From positions 1-64,000 of the forward strand of contig OZ237762.1 of the NCBI GenBank assembly GCA_965178125.1: 64,000 nt of DNA. Direction: 5' to 3'. The translations under genes were made by a program, and so were the position numbers. The notes under the pieces were generated by a model. The model was not told the origin of the DNA. It did no database searches and saw only the letters and a list, made by a program, of their open reading frames with translations. Of this stretch, positions 23,959-33,636 are shown piece after piece (the first letter of the stretch is position 1; every line of letters starts with the position of its first letter). Origin of the DNA: Bilabrum cf. latius. Its lineage: Eukaryota; Bigyra: Bicosoecida; Bigyra; Bicosoecida.

Positions 23959-24095
23959 AGAGTTATGACCCGACTCGGAGTTGTAACCTAGGTTTTAAAG
24001 CATGCCCAATCAGAATATATGGGTCTTGTTCCCTGAACCGCGCTAGCGTAAAAGCCGAAAATGGCCGACCCTAAGTATAAGTTGACCCCCTGATA
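23959..24095. other. Unique linker before telomeric tract 2
   Basis: 137 bp with no gene or repeat seen. It ends in GATA directly before CCCTAA, the same four bases that precede telomeric tract 1. Confidence 0.6.
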
Positions 24096-24347
24096 CCCTA
24101 ACCCTAACCCTAACCCTAACCCTAACCCTAACCCTAACCCTAACCCTAACCCTAACCCTAACCCTAACCCTAACCCTAACCCTAACCCTAACCCTAACCC
24201 TAACCCTAACCCTAACCCTAACCCTAACCCTAACCCTAACCCTAACCCTAACCCTAACCCTAACCCTAACCCTAACCCTAACCCTAACCCTAACCCTAAC
24301 CCTAACCCTAACCCTAACCCTAACCCTAACCCTAACCCTAACCCTAA
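24096..24347. repeat. Interstitial telomeric tract 2, (CCCTAA)42
   Basis: 252 bp of perfect CCCTAA repeats in the same orientation as tract 1. Its right edge adjoins the 43-bp minisatellite and then the AP2-like gene, so this was probably once the true left end of the chromosome. Confidence 0.97.
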
Positions 24348-24349
24348 AC

Positions 24350-24725
24350 TGGCCAGTGGGGGAGGTGTGTGATTGTCGGAGTGGGCAGCGGATGGCCAGT
24401 GGGGGAGGTGTGTGAAGAGCGGAGTGGGCCGCGGATGGCCAGTGGGGGAGGTGTGTGATGGTCGGAGTGGGCAGCGGATGGCCAGTGGGGGAGGTTTGTG
24501 ATGGTCGGAGTGGGCAGCGGATGGCCAGTGGGGGAGGTGTGTGATGGTCGGAGTGGGCCGCGGATGGCCAGTGGGGGAGGTTTGTGATGGTCGGAGTGGG
24601 CCGCGGATGGCCAGTGGGGGAGGTTTGTGATGGTTGGAGTGGGCCGCGGATGGCCAGTGGGGGAGGTGTGTGATGGTCGGAGTGGGCAGCGGATGGCCAG
24701 TGGGGGAGGTGTGTGAAGAGCGGAG
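24350..24725. repeat. 43-bp minisatellite
   Basis: About 8.7 copies of a 43-bp unit built around GGCCAGTGGGGGAGGT, with variant positions (GTGTGTG/TTTGTG, GGCAGCGG/GGCCGCGG). It is G-rich on the plus strand and sits between the telomeric tract and the 3' end of the AP2-like gene. Reading frames through it are a by-product of three-unit periodicity. Confidence 0.93.
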
Positions 24726-24770
24726 TGGACCTGTACCAATCCCGGAGCTACAAGATAAATCTTGACTTCT

Positions 24771-27700
24771 TCACAATCGTACGATGTCACCGTCATCAGG
24801 GTTATACTCGGAATGGCCCATGGTGCTAGACTCCCCAGGCTTAGATGCTGCCTGCTGCATACCGCTCTAGCTGTCTGTCGCCGAGGCTGAGCTTGAACTT
24901 GCTGGCTCTGCACCTTGGCTAGACGCAGAATCACGCTCACCCGATGCTAGGGTTTCCTACTCACCGGAAATTGCAGTGGTGCTGGCAGCTGGCTCGTGGT
25001 TTCGATCTGGACCACCGGAAGGGGCAGCGGCGTGTGTGTCAGAACTTGGTGGCGCGTCTGGGTGGTCCTCTTCCTCATCATCCATCGCATTTTGCTGGGG
25101 GGGCTGCTAGCTCCCATCGTTTGACCCTGCAGACTCTCTGGCCGCCTTGAAGGCCGCCTCCGCCCCTTCACCGGACCGTTCAAACTCACTAGTCGGCGGG
25201 GTGGGAGGGGCCTATGCAGCGGCTGAAGGAGCATCCTTTCCTGCATTGGCTCCCTAATCCTGCTTGGCTGCTGCTGCTGACGCACCATTCGCTTGCTTCC
25301 CAGACGCATGCCTGTACTTTTCTCTCAGCGACTTGAGCTGCTCTCTTGTCAGGGTGTCCGCCCCGAGAGCCACCAGCAGAGGCACGCCGGCATCCTCGGC
25401 CCAAGCACTGAGCTTCTCGTCCTTCATGTCTGCGCCTGCCACGTCTATCCAACCGCTTGCTGCTGCCCTCAGCGCCTCCTGGTCGCCGTAATTCAGCGCA
25501 TCCTTCTGCGGCTGCTGCTGCCCGTACGCCTTCATCAAGGCAAGGTCATGGGCCACCGCCGCTGCCCTGGCCGTGAAGAACTCGCCCACTGGGATTGGCG
25601 CGGGTTCATCCGACGGCCCACTCGACTACGCGCTGAGTCCCCCGGCTTGCACGAGTCGCTTTGGAAGCTGCAGGGAGGCCCGCCACATGCGGGTGCCCCA
25701 CTGGCCACATCGCGCCACGCCAGTGTAGGGCCAGTTGTCCCTCGCTCGTGTCGCCACGGCCGCCAGCGCCTCCTCCGACTCCTTCCTCTCCCTCTCATCT
25801 TGCTCTGCCGCCTCCTTGATGCGCTGCTCTCTCTCCTCCAAGTCTCTCTTCATCTGCTCCTCCCTCTCCTTCCGCTCCTTGGCTTCCCGCTTCGAGTCAC
25901 GCTCGGCCCGCTGTCCATGCAGCATGCTGGCGTCCTCCCTCCTCTTGGACCACACCTGTCGACTGGCGCGGGTGGCCCACACTGGGGCTCGCGGAGCGGG
26001 TGAAGCCCCTGCCTCTTTGGCCTGTCGCGGGGCCAGCACAGAGGCCCCCGCGCTGGCCTTGGCTGCCATCTCGGACGGTGGAGCCTGGGTGGGTTCCGGC
26101 GGGGGAGGGCCTAGCGCCATGTCCACCGCGGTCCGGGCTGCCCTGCCCTTTGTGGCTGCAGCCAAAGCGGACTTGGACGGAGGCTTCCCGCCCCCCCTGC
26201 CCCTGCCCCTGCCAGCCCCGCCGAGCCCATGCGCCGCCTCCACCTCCTGCTGCGCCGCTTGCTTGAGCCTGGCCCGCTCCTCGTTAGCCGCGATGGCCTC
26301 CTCGGCCCTCCACTGCTGCTCGTCGGCCACCTCCAGCAGCCGCCTGCGGTCAGCCTCCGCCGTCAGCCAGCCCTCCGGCAACTTCCGAGTCACGCGGTAA
26401 GCATCTGCGAAACTGCCCGCGTGCACTCGTGCCAGTCCGTCCTCCGCCTTGGCTTCTTCTGCGCCCCCGAAGAATGTCTCCCTGTCGTACTGAAAGTTCG
26501 TCTGCGCCCTGGGTCCCTGCAGCAGCAGCAGAGCCGTGTCTACGGCATGGGCCGCGCTCGTCTCCGACTTGAACGGGCCCAGCCATCGCTGGGTGCCCAT
26601 GCGCTCCACCAGCGCAAACCACTCCCGCTTGCCGTCGCTCCCACTGCTTGGGCCGCGGCGAACCCCCACGAACCTGGACGAACCATCCGGCACCCAGGTG
26701 CCCGGCCCGGAACTTGGGAAGGTGGGGTGGCTGCGGGCAGGCAGGTGCTCCATCGTGGGGCTGGCTGTGGCAAATCGAGGGACTTTCGGCTCTGCCACAG
26801 GGTACACAAAGTACAGAGCCTGGGCAGCAGGCGGCAGAGACGGCTGCATGGGCTTGCGGTTGGGCAGCACCCGTCGTGCGCCCCGAGGCACCTTGCCTTG
26901 GCCAGAGCCGGTCGCGTCAGGTGCGTTCACCACTGCGGAGGCTTCGTGCAGCTAGACCATTGCCGCATCACTTTGGGTCATGGTTGTCTGGCTGTAGGCT
27001 GCTGCCACAGGCTGATACTGTGCGGCAGCTGCTGCCCCAGCATAGCCACCCGGTGCACCAGCATCAAACCCACCGTCCGGTGCTGGGGCTTGATTAGCTC
27101 TTCCCCGCCCCCGACCCCTCCCCCTCCCCCTCCCTCTGCCACGCCCTCTACCCCTTCCCCTTCCCCGGGAGTTTGAATCTACGGCTCTCTTTGCATCCTC
27201 CTCCTCCTTGGCTTGCTCGGCACTCGCAATTGCCCTTGTGGACCTTGTGGCCGAGCTTCGTGTGCTGCGACGCGGCCTGCTAATTTCTTCTGAATTATTG
27301 CTTGACGCTTCCAAGCTCGGCTATTCACTAGAAGTGGGCTTTTCGGCCTCACCGAGGTCGTTGCTGTTTGATTCATCCTGATCTTGCTCTTCCCCTTCAT
27401 CCTTCGAGCCTTGCTCGTCCCTTGGATCATCGCATGCTGATATTTGCCCATCTCCTTCATCTTGAGTCGGCTAGTGTGCCTCTAGGCTCTCTGCGCTGTC
27501 GTTGCTCGCAACTTGTTTGTCGGATGCCTCTGCGTTCGTTCGTCCCTACGCGCTCGATTCCACCCTTGGCAGCTTCTACGGAGGCACACTACCACCCACA
27601 CCTAATGGATCAATTGACTGTGATTTATCTGAAGGCAGTGGCGGCGAAGCAGGTTGGTCGCCTGGCGCTTCGGCTCGATGGGCGTCGTTGGAGCCATTCG

Positions 27701-27818
27701 CCTATGTCGCCAGCCTAGCCCCCTCCTCGGTGGCATCAGGCCTAGGGCGTTTGGATCCGATGCCCTGTGTGTCTTGCTGTGCACCAGGCGGGGCAGCAGG
27801 AGTATTTGTTTCGCTCAT
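24771..27818 (-). CDS. AP2/ERF-like domain protein, large and low-complexity
   Basis: A single frame of 1015 residues, ATG at 27818 and TGA at 24771, with about 15 TAG codons read as Gln. Residues about 381-446 resemble an AP2/ERF DNA-binding domain: RFVGVRR, a W-F-A-L-V strand, RWLGPF and then an A-A-H-A-V-D-T-A helix. The N-terminal 250 residues are acidic and Gln/Ser-rich; an RGRGRG run follows at about 215-240. A highly charged helix (KERKEREEQMKRDLEERE type) lies at about 640-690, and the C-terminal 200 residues are acidic and disordered. It is probably a transcription or chromatin factor; AP2 domains occur in plants, several algal groups and apicomplexans. It is the first gene inside the second telomeric tract, its 3' end 45 bp from the minisatellite. 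Introns were not needed. Confidence 0.75.
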
Positions 27819-28118
27819 TAGATCACACGCTGCCCTAAAGTCTGCGGCTCCCAATCAGCCCGGTCGCACCTACGAGTACCACGTGCGCAGCGCTTGCTAA
27901 GCCAGCACTCTGCCAAGTAAATATGACCCAATATTCTCAACACCCGCAAGATGCGTGTCTTCGAGTGTAATTGTCGTTCTGTCGAGGCGCCGTGGAGCGA
28001 CTCTGCTCCAGGTTCCGGATTAGCTTCGAAAGGGGGGACAAACGAAAATTGCCGAACTTGTGGGGACAGTGGTGTAGTCAATGACGTCATGTACGACACA
28101 GATCAACGATTCATGCAG

Positions 28119-30059
28119 TCATTTCCCATCATCTTCGCCCTCGACTGTCTCCGCCACGGTCTCAAGACCCTCCGCCCCCTCCATTCGGACGGCCAACTCA
28201 GCAGTTCGGCCTACCAACCACCCCTCCTCACCTGCGCCATCTTCACCCGGCGAAGTACCATTATCACTGATACCGGTCAGAGCAGTGGCGCCTTCCTCGT
28301 CTGGCCCAACACTTGCCCCGCCTGCGCCCGAACTGGCACCACTGGCACCCGAGCTGGCCCCGCCCGTGGCGGGCCCCTTGCCCTTGCCACCCCCCTTCCT
28401 CCTCTTTCCCTTCTTCTTCATCTTCCTTACGATAAGAACAGGGGGTAGCCCCGCCCCCGCTCCACCTCCCGCCGTCAGCCGCGCCCCCTCGGCGTCCTCC
28501 TCCTCCATGCCGGGCAGCGACACGGACTCCAGGTCGTACCCCAGCACCGTGTCACCCGCCCGCAATATGTTGCCCAGGTGGCTGCGCACAGTGAACCGGA
28601 TATCGTTGACACCGAAATCTCTAGCCCGAGCCACGGTCACGTCTGCCAGCAGGAACTTGCCCCTGGGCCCGCCCGTCACAGTGGTGCTCACCTCGGTGCC
28701 TGCCCCCCACACGCGGCTGCCCACCAGCACGCCCCCCATGCCGCCCTGCCCGGCACCCACGCTGCGTGCAGCCCCCGGCACGCTTGTCACCATCGAGCGC
28801 GCATCTGAGGGCACAGCATGCCTGCCCGCCCCTCTCTCTACCGCCCTGCCCCCGCCAGCCACGGACCCCGCCCCACCGCGCGCCCGCCCGCTCCTGCTCT
28901 TGCCTGCCACAGACCCCGCCACCGACTTGCTCGGGTCCGCTTCCCCCTCCAAGTCCATGTCTTCTTCTTCGCTGTCCGAGTCAACTGCGCGACGGCCCTT
29001 ACGCCTCCTCCCGCCGTGCCTCTTGGCGCGCCGCTTCTGCAGCGCTTTCTTCCGCAGGGTCCTTTGGGAGACACCGGCCCCGCCCGCGCTTGCTGCCGTC
29101 TCGTTGTCTCCAGTGGGAGCTGCCACCTCGATTGCGGCGGGCGCCACGTCAAGCACCACCATCTCAACCAAACGCGGAGACTGCAACACGGAGCGGAATG
29201 GCTCGGCGAAGTACCTCTCTCCTGTCAGCTCAGCGGTCTGCAGCGACTATGGGTCCACGAGGTGCACGTGCTGCGAGACCCGGAATACAACTGCGAGGCG
29301 CGCCATGCCGCCCAGCGTCGTGGCCGTCTTACTTGGCAGCAAGACAAGGTCGTCTTTGCAAAGAGGAGCGATGTCTACGGCATACGTGTGCTTGTAGTTG
29401 CCGACGTTTGACTTGAGATCTGCGCTTACGAGCTGCTTGGCATGCTTGTGCCTGCACGGCACCACATGCTGCAGGAAATGCAGGAATCGAGCGGCCTCGC
29501 TCTTGTCTGCGAAGAAGAAGTCGAGGCCAGCGGGTTTTGTCTCTACTCCAGTGGCCTTGTCCGCCGCACCCCGCCGAACGATCTCCTGCTCCAGCCACAA
29601 GAAGGTACGCTTGTGGTCCACGCGCTGCCTCAGCTAGATGCAGGCCTTCCAAGTGTGAATCGTGAACGAGCGCTGGCAGTCTTCGCACTACAGATTCTGC
29701 ACAACGAACGTCACTACGAAAGCCTATTGGAGCTTAACCCTGTAGTCAGTGTCTTTCTGGATGGTGAGCTTTAGCTTGATCCGCTTGCTATGCGGTTCTG
29801 TCCACACGAAGGAAGCGTCCACGAGCTTGACTTTGCTCAACCCGGGGATTTTTTTCAAGCAAAGTGTGAGCAGCTCCCGGCTCTCCCACGCAGCTGCGGC
29901 CCAAGGAGGCCGGTTGTATCGCAAGCAGTTCCGGCACTGCTGTACCACGAGGTCTCGCGGAATCCCAGACGTAATATCGACCTATGCTCGCAAGCAATCA
30001 ATGCACATATTGGCAGGATTTGGAGGAATCGGTGTACCGCACATGCAGCACAAGCTGCG
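28119..30059 (-). CDS. NMD3: 60S ribosomal export protein NMD3 (5' exon not resolved)
   Basis: Adapter that links pre-60S subunits to Crm1 for nuclear export. The main exon gives about 646 residues. The N-terminal zinc region has paired cysteines in the family order (CCMCG, CIDC, CRNC, CEDC). The central part matches NMD3 closely (ESRELLTLCLKKI, FVWTEPHSKR, LDFFFADKSEA, VEIAPICKDD-like VDIAPLCKDD), and the C-terminal part has HLGNILRAGDTVLGYDLE. A long Ser/Gly/Arg-rich insert lies between the last two domains. Five in-frame TAGs are at 29982, 29724, 29688, 29634 and 29247. Three of them (LRA-x-VDI, LQ-x-AFVV and ACI-x-LRQ) align with Gln in animal NMD3. The stop is TGA. The exon appears to begin after an AG at 30060-30061; no ATG lies in frame, so a short 5' exon is missing. 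Confidence 0.95.
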
Positions 30060-30466
30060 CTAGAATTGGGATGAAAATACGGAAGAACGAAGCAGTTGCA
30101 CATGGGTACCAATACTCGAATCGAGAAATCACGACTAGCACAAGAGCCATACTTGCAAGAATACATGCATTTGTCTCAGAATACCACCACCACATGGTGC
30201 CCCAAAATCTCACATCGTAGCCTAGGTTGGTTTCACATGCACGGCTTCCCCACCGCCGCCGGCTCGCCTTCCTGCTGCTGCTGCAGCTCGTGCGATTGCT
30301 GCCTCTGCTGCGCTCGCGGCATCTTCGACAGGATCACTTAGTGCGTACTGTTCCACGAAGTCTGCCATCAGTTTTCCAGACCAGTGCTTTCGTTGGTGCA
30401 CTGGGCCTGTTCCCATCACAATGGCGCCGCGCAGCTGAGCGGAACCAAAAGTTCGATGGACACTTA
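30060..30466. other. Intergenic region between divergent NMD3 and B3GNTL1-like genes
   Basis: It probably holds the first exon of NMD3 on the minus strand and the promoters of both genes. The frame of the plus-strand gene is open back to about 30227 but has no ATG before 30467. Confidence 0.5.
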
Positions 30467-33400
30467 ATGTCTTCTGGCAATGAAGGCGAGCAAGATCACG
30501 GGTTGATTTCTGTGATAATTGCATGTTATAATTGTGAAAATACGATTGATACATGCCTAGCATCTGTTTATGCTCAAGAATACAGGCCAATTCAGGTTTG
30601 CATTCACGACGATGGTTCTAGTGACACTAGCACAGACTTAATCCGCCATTGGCTAAATCTGAATACTCCCGGACGTGATTCGGAGCTCAAGGCGCAATTA
30701 AACGCGGTTGTAGACACGGAGAGGGCAGGCAAAGAGGATCGCCCTGATGATGTATTAGTAGCTCTCGGAGCCTCGCGAGCTCCCAAAGAATGGGTTACTT
30801 CAGGAATTTAGATGAAAGCAAGTTTCTCGATGAAGAGGAGTGAGGATGGGATCTATCAGGCCGGGAGAGGGCCGGGGTATGCCCGTCAACGCGCGTTGAG
30901 TTTAGCCGACGGGCGCGCAGTCTTCGTGCTCGATTCAGATGATGCAATGCTTCCTGGGCGTATAGTAGCCCAGGTGGATCTGCTTTCGAGTCAGCGGATG
31001 TAGCTGATACCGACAGGTCCTGATTGGCTCGCAGGGCGTCTGCCGTCAGTGGACCAAGGGCCGACCACTGCCTCCACAGGAGGCACATGGTCTCGGTCTC
31101 TTGTCGGCACGGCAGTGCAGCGTGTGCCGGCGACAGCCACAACCAGGTACATGGACTGGGCTGAGGGCCTCAGTGACCAAGGGCTATGGCTAGAGGCCTT
31201 TCGTGAGGCCACACTTCTGCAGCCAACGTGGGGCATGCCAGTCGAGCTGATGAAGACTGCAGGCGGCTGGGTGCACGAGACGAACCGTGTCCTGGTAGGC
31301 TGTGCATCGCCTGACACCCATCGCACTGGTGCATTGATATCGGTGATGTCATCTTCTAGCAGTGCTGGTGCTGGTGCTGGTGCTGGTGCTGGTGCTGGTG
31401 CTGGTGCTGGTGCTGGTGCTGGTGCTGGTGCTTGTGCTGGTGCTTGTGCTGGTGCTGGTGCTGGTGCTGGTGCTGGTGCTGGTGCTGGTGCTGGTGCTGG
31501 TGCTGGTGCTGGTGCTGGTGCTGGTGCTGGTGCTGGTGCTGGTGCTGGTGCTGGTGCTGGTGCTGGTGCTGGTGCTGGTGCTGGTGCTGGTGCTGGTGCT
31601 GGTGCTGGTGCTGGTGCTGGTGCTGGTGCTGGTGCTGGTGCTGGTGCTGGTGCTGGTGCTGGTGCTGGTGCTGGTGCTGGTGCTGGTGCTGGTGCTGGTG
31701 CTGGTGCTGGTGCTGGTGCTGGTGCTGGTGCTGGTGCTGGTGCTGGTGCTGGTGCTGGTGATGACCCTGAGCAGGCAACAGCCCCACCCATCGTGCTGTG
31801 CCCTTCGTCAAAACCGCTCATTCGGTACCTGTTTGAAGTCGGCGAGTGCGGCAGTGGGATGGAGTGTCCCGGCCACAAGTGGGGCAGACTGCCGGGGTGG
31901 TAGACCAGGGCGTGCGTGTCGCAGTGGCACGAGGGTGTGTTGGCTAGGGCTGGGCCACAGAGCTGGTCATCTATCGCGGAGCAGCATGCGCACACTGTAC
32001 TGCAGCAGCAAGGTGATGACTAGCGGTGGCGAGCTTGGATGGGTCTAAAGCGGCCACGCCAGTCTGCGGGCGGCGCCAGCGAGCAGATTAGCAGAAAGAA
32101 GAGCAGGCTATCGCCTTCCTCGTCGTCACAACCGCACATTGAGCAGTCGGAGCATACGCATGATCATTCAGGACAGCCATCGCGACAGATGTCACCTGGG
32201 GTCAGGTAGGCCCTGGCTGTTGCAGCTCCGATGCTGCTTTATCGGACGGGCTCTCACGCAGAAGTTGGCAGCATGAGTGGGTCCACTGAGAGAGTCGGTG
32301 GGGGGCTCGATGGGAGCTCGGCAGAGAGAGTCGTGGGTCGCTTCGAGGTGTACGCAGCATAGCTCGCATTGCGCTGCGTGCTGGCGTACAACCGCCAGGC
32401 AGCTGCCCTTGAGGATGGTACTGCCCAGCAGGCCGTCCTGGAGGCACGCAAGCAGCTGGGACTCACTGGAAAGCGTCAGGCGAGACTAGCAAAGCAGAAA
32501 AGTAAAGGAACGAAAAAGGAAGGCGCACCAGCAGTCGTCGCCAGGCCGCCGACAATAGACAAGGCCAGCGACACGCACCCTGGCCCAGGGACCAGCCAGG
32601 TCGCCCGTGGCGCAGAGTCCCCCAGCGCTGGTGCCATCGGTGAGCGGGCTTGGCAGCTTTTCCAGGCGCGGTGGTCGAGGCCAGGTATGCCTGAAGACTT
32701 GGTTGCACTGCACTGCATGATCGCGGCAGGAGCAACTCTGAAGATGGCAGGACGCTGTACCGCTGTTTCGACTGCATCTGGGAGCCAGGCACCGTCATCA
32801 TCCTCGTCAGCAGCACCAGCACCAGCACCAGCGACCAGACTTGCAGAGGCATTGCGGCCCAGGGTCACCCCGCTAGTCCTGTACAGATACAGTCCTGACA
32901 GCCAGTCATGGCGCACTCCGCGCCGAGTTCTTCTCGCAGTGCGGGCGGCGGCCTTCGAGTCCAGGGTGCTCGGACTGGACTCAGCGGCTGGGGAGGCAGG
33001 GGATGCGGGTATTATCGCGCGGATAGGCCAAAGGTGGCGAGGAGGGTTTTTGATCTGGGGGGCGGGGCGCGATGGCAGCGATTTCTTCCGCAGCCTGACG
33101 CTGGCGGGGCGACAGTTGGTGCGTGGCTTCGTGGACATCGATCCCCGTAAGGTTGGCTCGCAGCATCCACTCGGGAATGCCGCGACTGCCGGTGGCAAGG
33201 GTCGCAAGGGAGGGCTGCCGATCGTCGGAGCTGCTGATGTTGTGCCGAAGAGCGATCCCGAGGCGGAAGTAGCCAGCGGGTCTGCGAGCAAATCTGGGAT
33301 GCCTGGGACATCGGAGTCAGATGACAGGCCTATGGCGAGCATAGCTGCCAGTGATGCTGCCATTGCTGCCAGTGGGGAGGGTGCCTCCATGAGATCCAGA

Positions 33401-33523
33401 TCTATCCGGACCATGCCTATCGCTGTGTGCGTGGCACTTGGCAGGGATGAGTCGGGCGAATTGGTTGAGAATCTCCGTTTGAGCCGTCGTGTGGCGGGCA
33501 AAACGATGTGGCTAATTGTTTGA
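30467..33523 (+). CDS. B3GNTL1: Glycosyltransferase family 2, B3GNTL1/QTGAL-like (tRNA-queuosine galactosyltransferase)
   Basis: The animal homologue galactosylates queuosine in cytosolic tRNA. The frame gives 1018 residues, ATG 30467 and TGA 33521, with six TAG codons as Gln. The GT2 core begins almost at once (ISVIIACYNCENTIDTC), with a donor-binding HDDGSSDTS and the metal-binding VLDSDDAMLPGR at about residue 153. The family-specific downstream parts are also present: RYMDWAEGLS with PTWGMP, then LYRYSPDS, RWRGGFLIWGAGRDG, FVDIDPRKVG and VENLRLS, in the order seen in B3GNTL1. Human B3GNTL1 is about 360 residues; the extra length comes from an uninterrupted Gly-Ala run of about 130 residues (299-431) and a long polar insert (about 450-770). 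Confidence 0.85.
31363..31760. repeat. GGTGCT hexanucleotide microsatellite inside the glycosyltransferase gene
   Basis: About 66 tandem copies of GGTGCT with only two TTGTGC interruptions near 31430-31445. In the gene's frame it encodes (Gly-Ala)n; other frames give Leu-Val, Cys-Trp and Ala-Pro runs, which are shadows. Confidence 0.97.
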
Positions 33524-33636
33524 TGCCAGTGGGGCACGGGTGCTCGCCTGCGCGTCTGGTTCCGGGTTCGGAAAATTTTGGCTTTTATCTTCGGCTCGCA
33601 CTACCGAGTCAGCCGAAGCAGAAGAATTGACTCGCA

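Noticed and set aside
28081-29397. A 438-residue plus-strand frame rich in Pro and Ser
   Set aside because: It is the antisense shadow of the NMD3 C-terminal region.
31356-32048. Leu-Val, Cys-Trp, Ala-Pro and His-Gln repeat proteins
   Set aside because: They are alternative frames of the GGTGCT microsatellite; the Gly-Ala frame belongs to the glycosyltransferase.
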